Below are positions 1 through 5,604 of a stretch of DNA of 16,499 nucleotides, one piece after another; positions within the stretch are counted from its first letter, which is position 1, and every line of letters begins with the position of its first letter. Origin of the DNA: Planctomycetota bacterium (GTDB lineage: Bacteria; Planctomycetota; Brocadiia; JAJRTI01); the NCBI GenBank assembly GCA_024278415.1, contig JAJRTI010000253.1:1-16499 (forward strand). The letters run 5' to 3'. A program made the translations under genes and the position numbers. Below the pieces are notes generated by a model, which ran no database searches, was not told the origin of the DNA, and saw only the letters and a list, made by a program, of their open reading frames with translations.

Positions 1-345
1 AGCGACCCCGGGGATCTGGGAGCGCACGCGTGGTTCTACGACAACACCTGTGAAGTCGGCGACCGCTACGCCAAGCAGGTCGGCCTCATGGCCGCCAATC
101 CCTTCGGCCTCTACGACACACACGGCAACGTGTACGAGTGGTGCCAAGACACGTACGGCTACTACCGGGGCCACGACAACTACTACGACTATCAGCAGAC
201 CCACGGCGACGACTGGAAGGTGATCCGCGGGGGCAGCTTCCTGTGCGACTGGCCCATGTGCCGATCCGCACACCGGCTCCTGTTCCGGCAGGACATGGGG
301 CAATGCGGCCTGGGGTTGCGGCCAGTGCTCGACCTGCCGCGGTAG
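1..345 (+). CDS. Formylglycine-generating enzyme (FGE/SUMF1-type) domain protein, C-terminal part, 5' end cut off
   Basis: The reading frame is open from base 1 to the TAG at 343-345, giving the last 114 residues. The sequence NPFGLYDTHGNVYEWCQD followed by a VIRGGSF block is the C-terminal signature of the FGE-sulfatase fold. True members oxidise a sulfatase Cys (or Ser-type site) to formylglycine; many relatives in these bacteria have other or unknown roles. After GGSF there is a C-x4-C pair (codons 244-246 and 259-261), followed by RSAHR. The spacing matches the two active-site cysteines I recall from human and actinobacterial FGE (GGS-[FY]-x-C-x4-C). The very end (GLGLRPV) replaces the usual N-x-GFR. 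A sulfatase lies at the opposite end of the window, but the two are 16 kb apart and not in one operon. Family assignment is firm; enzymatic activity is inference because the N-terminal two thirds are missing. Confidence 0.85.
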   Translation, partial: SDPGDLGAHAWFYDNTCEVGDRYAKQVGLMAANPFGLYDTHGNVYEWCQDTYGYYRGHDNYYDYQQTHGDDWKVIRGGSFLCDWPMCRSAHRLLFRQDMGQCGLGLRPVLDLPR

Positions 346-370
346 CGCGGGGCCATCGGGAGGGAAGAGG

Positions 371-418
371 TCGGGGACACGAAGTCGGACGCTTCCCGGC
401 CTTGGGTCATGTCCCCGA
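371..418. repeat. 48-bp dyad (REP-like element) between convergent genes
   Basis: TCGGGGACA (371-379) and TGTCCCCGA (410-418) are perfect 9-bp inverted arms around a 30-base loop. The loop has two smaller self-complementary parts: GAAG/CTTC at 381-384/392-395 and CCC/GGG at 395-397/404-406. The element fills most of the 107-bp gap between the ends of the FGE-like gene and the DUF2079 gene, a typical site for REP-like elements or two-way terminators. There is no T-run on either strand, so a simple intrinsic terminator is less likely. Confidence 0.55.
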
Positions 419-452
419 ACGCGTCCGGAATCGCATCGTGCCTGCAACACGT

Positions 453-2384
453 TTACCGGCGCCTGCGCTCGTAAACTAAGACGCCCGCGCGGTCGGACAG
501 GAGCCGCCAACGTCCCGAGCCTGCCACCTGATCCCTCAATGCCGCCAGCGCCCCCTCACTGCGACGCAGCCACCGGTCGTTGCGGTCGATCACGACCACG
601 TCAGCATCCGCAAGACGGTTGGGAAAGGTCCACACAGCCGCGTGGTGGGTAAACTGCGTCGCGATGAATTCGCTCGCGCAGACCTTGCTCGGCCGCGGGA
701 TGGTCTGGCGCAGCCGCCGGGCTTCGGCCGCGGCCGGCTGGGCCACGTACATGCGGCGGTAGTGGTAAGGCGACGCGGGATCCCAGAAGCTCAGCGACAG
801 CGGCCCCTTGCCCACCAGCACCGATGCCACCAACGCGGCGACGATCAGCCCGCATGACACGGCCGCGCCCGTTCGGCGGCCCGCTTCGGCTCGCCAACGG
901 ACGAAGCGCTTCACGCCGAACGGCAGCGCGAAGAACACGAACGGCAACACCGGCGCGTGGTAGTGGAAGAGGATCGACGATGCTTGGTACTTGCTGTTGA
1001 GCAGACAGATGGCCAAGGCCGGGACCGCCAGCGCCAAGCGGCCCGGCGACAGCAATGGCAGCAACAGCAGCGGCACGAGCAAGTGCAGCATGAAGCCGGT
1101 CTTTTCAACGCTGAACATGTAAACCGCCGCGCGCCAGGGGCGCGAGAGCAGGGAGTGCGCGACCTGCCCCGCGCTGCCGCCCAAGTGCTCATAGTACTGG
1201 AACCCGCGAAACCCGCCACCCGAGAACGCGGGGATGACGACAAAGAGAGCGGCGAAGAACCACGCCAAGCCCACCACGAGCATCGCAAGCCCGAAACGCC
1301 GGTCCCGTCGCCGGGCGCCCCCCCCGGCGCCGCGCATCGAGGAGCCCAGCACGTACACGCCCGCGGCCGCGGCGACCAGCGCGTACTCCTCACGGCAGCA
1401 CAAGGCGATCGCAAACGCGAGGCTCGCCCGGCCATAGCGCCGCCGTTCTACCCAATAGAGCGCGAGCAACGACGCGGGCATGCCCAACGTGCCCAGCCGC
1501 ACGATTTCGCCCGACGCGTCGGAAACCAGATACTGCACACCTGGGTGCAGCAGATACGCGACGCCACACGCGAGCGCGAGCCGCGTGTCGCTTAGCACTC
1601 GCCGACTCAGCAAGTAGATGGGCCCCGCACCGAGCCCGACCGCCAGCACCTGAAGCAGCGTCAAGGTCTCGATGCGTTGGCAGAGCGCATACACCGGCCA
1701 TATCCAGAACTGGATGAACCGCACCCGCGTGCCGAGGAAGATGTACTCGTGCTCGCAGGCGTGCAATACGTTGCCGTGGCACATGTTCCACAGCATGCGC
1801 TCGAAGTAGCCCGAATCCGTAAACGGAACATTGTTGGCGCGCACCTGGAGACAGTTGAGCGCGCCGAAGACGACAACGAACACCGCAATCGCGGCAACCA
1901 TAAGCGCGTGCGATAGCCGCGGGCGCTCGCACCCATCCGAGAGGTCTCCCCACTTCATGCCCGCGGCCAGGCCGGCCGCAACCGGGATGAGGAAGTATGG
2001 GAAGTACACGAGCTTGGGGCTGAGGTAGCACACCGGCGCGAGCCAGAACAGCAGCAAAGGCGCGTACCATCGCGCACTGACACAGAGCCCATCGGCCAAC
2101 CGGACTCCGCGGCGCTTGGCAAGCACGAAACCGGCGATCGGCCACGATACGACGCCCCAGCCCACAAGCACGGCAAGCCAGACACCGAGCCCCCATTCCG
2201 GCAACGCCGCCTGGAGGGATGGCGAGAGAATCGCCCGCCCCATCTCGGGAATCCCAGCCAAGTCGTTCACGAACCATCCCAACCCCGCGGCGCCGGCCAC
2301 CACGATGAGCGCGTGCGCCAAGCGCAAGCGCGGCGCGGCGCTCCGTAGGGCTCCGTCTGCCCATTCACAGTTTCCAGTTCCCAA
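453..2384 (-). CDS. Polytopic membrane protein, DUF2079 family
   Basis: 643 residues, dominated by hydrophobic segments spread over the whole length (roughly a dozen predicted membrane spans). The block NVPFTDSGYFERMLWNM, the following luminal segment with RFIQFWIWPVYALCQ, LLQVLAVGLGAGPIYLLSRR and the later YLLHPGVQYLVSD resemble DUF2079, a family of predicted membrane proteins related in layout to GT-C type glycosyltransferases. A sugar or lipid-linked transfer role is therefore possible but not shown. The C-terminus (from about residue 540) is a soluble domain ending YERRRR. The start is TTG at 2384, chosen because GAGG (complement of 2393-2396) lies 8 bases upstream. No ATG precedes the first membrane segment, so a nearby non-ATG start cannot be excluded. 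The first codons lie inside a heptamer repeat, so the extreme N-terminus is probably not conserved. Confidence 0.8.
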   Translation of the reverse strand: MGTGNCEWADGALRSAAPRLRLAHALIVVAGAAGLGWFVNDLAGIPEMGRAILSPSLQAALPEWGLGVWLAVLVGWGVVSWPIAGFVLAKRRGVRLADGLCVSARWYAPLLLFWLAPVCYLSPKLVYFPYFLIPVAAGLAAGMKWGDLSDGCERPRLSHALMVAAIAVFVVVFGALNCLQVRANNVPFTDSGYFERMLWNMCHGNVLHACEHEYIFLGTRVRFIQFWIWPVYALCQRIETLTLLQVLAVGLGAGPIYLLSRRVLSDTRLALACGVAYLLHPGVQYLVSDASGEIVRLGTLGMPASLLALYWVERRRYGRASLAFAIALCCREEYALVAAAAGVYVLGSSMRGAGGGARRRDRRFGLAMLVVGLAWFFAALFVVIPAFSGGGFRGFQYYEHLGGSAGQVAHSLLSRPWRAAVYMFSVEKTGFMLHLLVPLLLLPLLSPGRLALAVPALAICLLNSKYQASSILFHYHAPVLPFVFFALPFGVKRFVRWRAEAGRRTGAAVSCGLIVAALVASVLVGKGPLSLSFWDPASPYHYRRMYVAQPAAAEARRLRQTIPRPSKVCASEFIATQFTHHAAVWTFPNRLADADVVVIDRNDRWLRRSEGALAALRDQVAGSGRWRLLSDRAGVLVYERRRR

Positions 2385-2399
2385 TCTTTAGTCCTCAGT
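2358..2399 (-). repeat. Degenerate heptamer tandem repeat (6 x 7 bp) over the DUF2079 start
   Basis: Read on the minus strand from 2399 down, the units are ACTGAGG, ACTAAAG, ATTGGGA, ACTGGAA, ACTGTGA and ATGGGCA. Position 1 is A in all six, position 3 is T in five and position 4 is G in five. The ribosome-binding GAGG and the TTG start codon of the DUF2079 gene both fall within the array. It resembles the short tandemly repeated heptanucleotides known from cyanobacteria and other bacteria, but is degenerate. Confidence 0.5.
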
Positions 2400-2523
2400 C
2401 AGAACCCACGGATCGGATGGCCATGGCCACAGGACCAAGTGGAGTGGCCGGCCACGCCCATGCCGATGCCCAACAGGTGGCCGACAATGATACCAACAAG
2501 TTCGCCCCGCTGAGACGGGTTCT

Positions 2524-2540
2524 GTGGGGGCGGCCCCCAC
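2524..2540. repeat. 17-bp perfect palindrome in the divergent intergenic region
   Basis: GTGGGGGC-G-GCCCCCAC has 8-bp arms around a single base. It lies in the 304-bp space (2385-2688) between the divergently transcribed DUF2079 gene and the zinc-ribbon gene. There is no T-tract after it on either strand, so it is not a clear terminator. It could be a protein-binding site or simply a GC-rich repeat. Apart from this, the heptamer array and the dyad at 2619-2655, I see nothing else in the gap. Confidence 0.4.
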
Positions 2541-2618
2541 GCGCAAGTCTCGCGCACGCCCCACAACCGCTTCGCGCTTGCAAAGCCGCGGACCATGCCC
2601 TATCATAGCCGCGGCCTC

Positions 2619-2666
2619 GCACGAGACAGCTCATGGCCCCGCAAACGTCTCGTGCTTTCCTATGAT
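2619..2666 (+). promoter_or_regulatory. Possible promoter/operator of the zinc-ribbon gene: 9-bp dyad plus -10-like TATGAT
   Basis: GCACGAGAC (2619-2627) and GTCTCGTGC (2647-2655) form a perfect 9-bp inverted repeat with a 19-base spacer. Five bases later is TATGAT (2661-2666), a 5/6 match to the sigma70 -10 box, 22 bases before the ATG at 2689. No good -35 box is seen; the right dyad arm occupies that place. This would fit an operator with activator-dependent transcription, but it is inference. Confidence 0.35.
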
Positions 2667-2688
2667 TCAAGCTGCCCGGAGCGCCTGA

Positions 2689-3060
2689 ATGGGCGAGATC
2701 AAGATCTGTGCTGTCTGCAAGAGGCGGATATCCCCACGCGAATTCGAGGAGGGATTGGTGGGCGAGAGGAATGGGAAGCCGGTGTGCCAGGAGTGTCGCG
2801 GTGGAGCCAAGAGGCCGCAGCAGGACGGCGTCACCACACTGCTCGAGCACATCCTGAAAGAGATCAAGAGCATCAACCGCACGGTCACCTTCGAGGAGGC
2901 GTCGATTTGGATGATCCTGGGTGCGGTGGTGCAGTGCTTCGCGGTTGCCGCGCTCATCTTCGCCTATCTCAAGGGCGGCCAGTGGACTGCGGAGACCATG
3001 CTCTTGCTCGCCATCCTATTTCAGTTGATGGCGTTCACCTTCTTCACGTTGAAGAGATGA
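2689..3060 (+). CDS. Small zinc-ribbon protein with two membrane segments, function unknown
   Basis: 123 residues. The N-terminus carries C7-x2-C10 and C33-x2-C36, a four-cysteine zinc-ribbon/LIM-like finger likely to bind one metal ion. After a charged linker with LLEHILKEIKSI come two hydrophobic segments, about residues 71-94 and 100-121, and a short KR tail. The finger is thus probably held on the cytoplasmic face of the inner membrane. The ATG at 2689 has GGAG at 2678-2681, 7 bases upstream. The gene stands alone, divergent from DUF2079 and convergent with the acidic membrane protein only 32 bp away. I do not recognise a named family, so no function is assigned. Reading-frame quality, ribosome site and domain logic make it a real gene. 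Confidence 0.75.
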   Translation: MGEIKICAVCKRRISPREFEEGLVGERNGKPVCQECRGGAKRPQQDGVTTLLEHILKEIKSINRTVTFEEASIWMILGAVVQCFAVAALIFAYLKGGQWTAETMLLLAILFQLMAFTFFTLKR

Positions 3061-3092
3061 ACCTGGGGCTGTTGGCAGCAGCGGGCCGGGCG

Positions 3093-4151
3093 CTACGGCG
3101 CCACGAGCTTGGGGTGATAGGTTGTCTTGAACGCCTTGAGCATGTCGCCGGGCTCTCCCTTGCCATACTCCGCCTTCTCGTGCTCGGTGCGTTGGGCCAC
3201 GACCGTGAGCGCAGCCTCAGGCTTGGCGCCTGGCTCGGTGCTGAACTTAAACAGCATCTTGACCACCACCTTCTTGAGCCCAGGAATCCGGTCGAATAGC
3301 GCACGAATGGCGCGCACGGCCTTGTCCTCCGCATCCGGCTTCACCATCGCCTCGTCCCAGTACGTGGGCTTCAAGCGGATCACGACCTGGCACTCCTCGG
3401 GCTTGCCCGGCGTGCGCGCAATCGACGCGTAGTCCTCGCGCACGAACACGCGTTCCCCCTTAGCCTCGCCCTGGTCGAAGACCAACGAGGCGAGCACGTC
3501 CTCGATCTCCCGAGCGGGCGTCTTGGGGTCCGTGAAGTACACGTAGCCTTCGGGCGCAGGAGGCGCGCCCTCGTTGACTTGCCTCTCCGAGTCCTTCCGC
3601 CACATCAGGATGAGAATGAACGCGACGACCGCGGCGAAGAACAGCACGTTGCCGATGATCAGCACTCGATGCGCGCCGCCGCCGGGAGCGGGCATGTCGC
3701 TCTCGGACTCCGCGTCACCCCCATCGAGGGCGTCGAAGTTCTCCGGGAGCATGTCCGCGTCCAGAGGTGCGTCGTAATCCTGCCCCATCTCGGACGGATC
3801 GAAATCTAGGTCTTCCGCACCGCCGCGCTTGCCGGCTGGCACGTCTAGCCCTTCCAGTTCGAGTCCGCCGTCCTGCTCGTCGCGGTCCTCCGCCCCAGGC
3901 ATCTCCTCCTCTGCCGCCTCAGTCTCTGCTGCGATGGATGCCGCGTCGCCCTGCGGTGCTTCTGCGATCTGCGCCGCGTCATCCCCAGCCGACTCATCTG
4001 CTTCCGCGTTGCGGGCCGCGGCTTCCTCATCAGGCGTCGCCTCGGCGAACTCCTCCGGGGCCTCGGGCGTAGCCTCCTCAGCATCGGCCTCTACTGGCGC
4101 GGGCGACTGCTGCTCGTCCTGTTGTTCGGCCTCATGTGTCTCAAACGCCAT
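3093..4151 (-). CDS. Single-pass membrane protein with a long acidic N-terminal half, function unknown
   Basis: 352 residues from the ATG at 4151. That start has AGGAG with 8-base spacing; an upstream in-frame ATG at 4157 would leave only 2 bases. Residues 1-160 are low-complexity and extremely rich in Glu, Asp and Ala with scattered Pro, so probably disordered. One membrane segment spans about 163-184 (VLIIGNVLFFAAVVAFILIL) and is followed by RKDSER. The C-terminal 160 residues look folded (FTDPKTPAREIEDVLASLVF, VVIRLKPTYWDEAM, IPGLKKVVVKMLF). They probably lie outside the inner membrane if the acidic part is cytoplasmic, although the positive residues after the segment would argue for the reverse topology. 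I do not recognise the C-terminal domain. The gene has no partner in an operon. Confidence 0.75.
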   Translation of the reverse strand: MAFETHEAEQQDEQQSPAPVEADAEEATPEAPEEFAEATPDEEAAARNAEADESAGDDAAQIAEAPQGDAASIAAETEAAEEEMPGAEDRDEQDGGLELEGLDVPAGKRGGAEDLDFDPSEMGQDYDAPLDADMLPENFDALDGGDAESESDMPAPGGGAHRVLIIGNVLFFAAVVAFILILMWRKDSERQVNEGAPPAPEGYVYFTDPKTPAREIEDVLASLVFDQGEAKGERVFVREDYASIARTPGKPEECQVVIRLKPTYWDEAMVKPDAEDKAVRAIRALFDRIPGLKKVVVKMLFKFSTEPGAKPEAALTVVAQRTEHEKAEYGKGEPGDMLKAFKTTYHPKLVAP

Positions 4152-4276
4152 CCTCATGTCTCCTGTCAAATCTGAGTCGCCTTCGCGGCCAGCAACCACG
4201 ATGAAAAACAACAAGCTGGCGCGGAATGCCTTCGCGTTCTGATGCTTGCACTGCCATGCCGGTGAAGACGGAAGGC

Positions 4277-4331
4277 GATCCCGAGGCTTCGGGATCCGCT
4301 CCCGCGTTGCGGGCGCAGCCCGCTTTGTGCC
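4277..4331 (+). repeat. Dispersed multi-hairpin repeat, copy A
   Basis: About 55 bp that align without gaps to 14579-14633, with 46 of 55 positions identical by eye. It starts with a 20-bp palindrome (GATCCCGA, 4-base loop, TCGGGATC), then CCCGC-GTT-GCGGG and an overlapping GCGGGC-GCA-GCCCGC, and ends CGCTTTGTGCC. It lies in the 293-bp gap upstream of the acidic membrane protein and downstream of the pseudopilin-like gene. Confidence 0.7.
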
Positions 4332-4378
4332 ATGCGCGAAAACCCTCGTGCCGGATGGCTACGCGGTGCGGTAAACAG

Positions 4379-4413
4379 AACAGGCGACAGCCAGAAAGGG
4401 GCCGTCGCCTGTT
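4379..4413 (-). terminator. Terminator-type hairpin behind the pseudopilin-like gene
   Basis: AACAGGCGAC (4379-4388) and GTCGCCTGTT (4404-4413) form a perfect 10-bp stem with a 15-base loop. It begins 31 bases after the stop codon of the minus-strand gene that ends at 4445. On the minus strand the stem ends in TGTT and runs into CTGTTTA, a modest T-rich tail. Position and stem are convincing; the T-tract is weak. Confidence 0.6.
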
Positions 4414-4444
4414 ATCGGTCTCACGCCACTCCACGCAGCAGACT

Positions 4445-5251
4445 CTAGTGCCTCGCCGCGGTCTTCCAGCCGTCCTGGGAGACGTCGGACTTGTATACGT
4501 TGCCGAGGCCGCTGGCCAGGTTGATCACCATGTCGCGCTTGTCCAGCCACTTGTCGGACACGTGCCAGAAACACCGCACGGCCGGCACCCATCCTCCGTA
4601 CTTCTCCTCCTTGTCCACCACGGCCTTGTTGTCTGGATCGGTCGGATCTTCCACGAGGCCCTCGACCTCCGTCTGCTTGGCTTCCCGCCACGAAACCACG
4701 CCGTCCGAGTTGCCGCACACGGTGTCGGGGAACAACGGCTTGCCGCCGTCCATCCACCATGAACATCGCGACATGCAGAACTCATAGAGGTAGCTCACAC
4801 CCTTGACATCCTGGTTGCGCACGTCCTTGGGCTTGACCTTGGGCGGGTCGCCGTAGAGCACGAGTTCGTCGGGCTGATCGCCAGACGTGCAGGTCTCCGT
4901 GTCGTCGGTCTCCTCGAACTGCGACCCCTTCGAGTAAGGTGGCACGCCGCCCTCCGCGCCCAGGCTCAACACGTCCTGCGGGCAGATGAATAGTTTCTTA
5001 TTACTCGCGTAGTTGGGGTACAGGTTCGAGAGCCACGGGGGAAAGGTATCGGGATAGTCCGTCTTATACATCGCGATACACTTGAAGATTTGGTTGAGGT
5101 TCGCGATGCAGTTGGTTTCACGCGCCTTCTTGCGCGCGATGGACAGCGCGGGCATGAGGATGGCCGCCAGAATCGCAATGATGGCGATGACCACGAGCAA
5201 TTCGATGAGCGTAAAGGCTCGGGAGGACCGTCTTCTTGACACAGTACTCAC
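4445..5251 (-). CDS. Pseudopilin-like secreted protein with prepilin N-terminal cleavage/methylation motif
   Basis: 268 residues from a GTG at 5251, chosen because AGGAG lies 7 bases upstream; the frame is open further upstream but with no comparable ribosome site. The N-terminus is [11 protein letters not shown] then [20 protein letters not shown]: a basic leader, a prepilin peptidase site (A/F with Glu at +5) and a hydrophobic helix. The next part ([20 protein letters not shown]) and LFICPQD are typical of the expanded type II secretion G-like pseudopilins of planctomycetes and Lentisphaerota. -1 is Ala rather than the usual Gly. The rest has several Cys residues, suggesting disulfides. Likely processed by prepilin peptidase and exported or anchored at the inner membrane; the exact role is unknown. 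It has its own strong promoter (5382-5411) and a terminator hairpin, so it is monocistronic. Confidence 0.88.
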   Translation of the reverse strand: MSTVSRRRSSRAFTLIELLVVIAIIAILAAILMPALSIARKKARETNCIANLNQIFKCIAMYKTDYPDTFPPWLSNLYPNYASNKKLFICPQDVLSLGAEGGVPPYSKGSQFEETDDTETCTSGDQPDELVLYGDPPKVKPKDVRNQDVKGVSYLYEFCMSRCSWWMDGGKPLFPDTVCGNSDGVVSWREAKQTEVEGLVEDPTDPDNKAVVDKEEKYGGWVPAVRCFWHVSDKWLDKRDMVINLASGLGNVYKSDVSQDGWKTAARH

Positions 5252-5356
5252 ATCAACTCTCCTAATATGTGGCTCAGCACGGAAGCGTTCTTCGAGGACT
5301 GACGGATGCGGATCCGTGCAGCGAAGCGAGGCACCTGCCGTCTGCTTCACAGGTTC

Positions 5357-5379
5357 CGCGCCAGTCCTATGTTGGCGCG
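5357..5379. promoter_or_regulatory. Inverted repeat at the predicted transcription start of the pseudopilin-like gene
   Basis: CGCGCCA (5357-5363) and TGGCGCG (5373-5379) are perfect 7-bp arms with a 9-base centre. They begin 2 bp downstream of the minus-strand -10 box, so they overlap the predicted start site near 5375. This is either an operator or a 5' stem-loop on the ~124-base leader. A second small dyad (ACGGAT/ATCCGT, 5302-5307/5312-5317) lies further into the leader. Confidence 0.45.
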
Positions 5380-5381
5380 TG

Positions 5382-5411
5382 ATTATACGCCCGCCTAATC
5401 GCCAATGTCAA
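5382..5411 (-). promoter_or_regulatory. Consensus sigma70-type promoter of the pseudopilin-like gene
   Basis: On the minus strand TTGACA (complement of 5406-5411) and TATAAT (complement of 5382-5387) both match consensus 6/6, separated by 18 bp. The predicted start is near 5375, leaving an untranslated leader of about 124 bases before the GTG at 5251. It is divergent from the promoter at 5499-5527. Confidence 0.8.
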
Positions 5412-5498
5412 GCACTGCAACCGCGTCGGGCTCAAGCAAAACGCCGCTATAGGGCCCGTCATCGGCCATTCTTTGCGATTGTCGAATACCCCGTCCGA

Positions 5499-5527
5499 TT
5501 GAAAACAGAGCCCCGGCGTGGTATACT
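5499..5527 (+). promoter_or_regulatory. Sigma70-type promoter of the central three-gene operon
   Basis: TTGAAA (5499-5504) and TATACT (5522-5527) each match the consensus 5/6, with the ideal 17-bp spacer. The predicted start is near 5534, about 70 bases upstream of the first gene. The 353-bp gap 5252-5604 therefore holds two divergent promoters and their leaders. Confidence 0.75.
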
Positions 5528-5546
5528 GCCTCGTTTTTCATAGGGA

Positions 5547-5596
5547 GTTGGCCGGATGCCCGCTCCGTTGTGTTGGGAACGTAACGTAGGGCCAAC
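5547..5596 (+). promoter_or_regulatory. Leader dyad enclosing a decoy start site
   Basis: GTTGGCC (5547-5553) and GGCCAAC (5590-5596) are perfect 7-bp arms. The loop contains ATG at 5556, preceded by GGGAG (5543-5547) with 8-base spacing. That ATG is in a different frame from the PA14 protein, whose own ATG at 5605 has no Shine-Dalgarno sequence. The arrangement suggests leader control of translation, but nothing proves it. Confidence 0.35.
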
Positions 5597-5604
5597 GTGC
5601 GGCA

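Noticed and set aside
2395..2606. Several small open frames between 2388 and 2850
   Set aside because: No domain, poor starts, and mutually overlapping on both strands; the zinc-ribbon gene at 2689 is the only one with a ribosome site and sensible protein.
3089..3102. Hairpin GGCGC-TACG-GCGCC (UNCG-type loop on the plus strand) after the zinc-ribbon gene
   Set aside because: Only 5-bp stem with no T-run, and it overlaps the convergent gene's stop; too weak to call a terminator.
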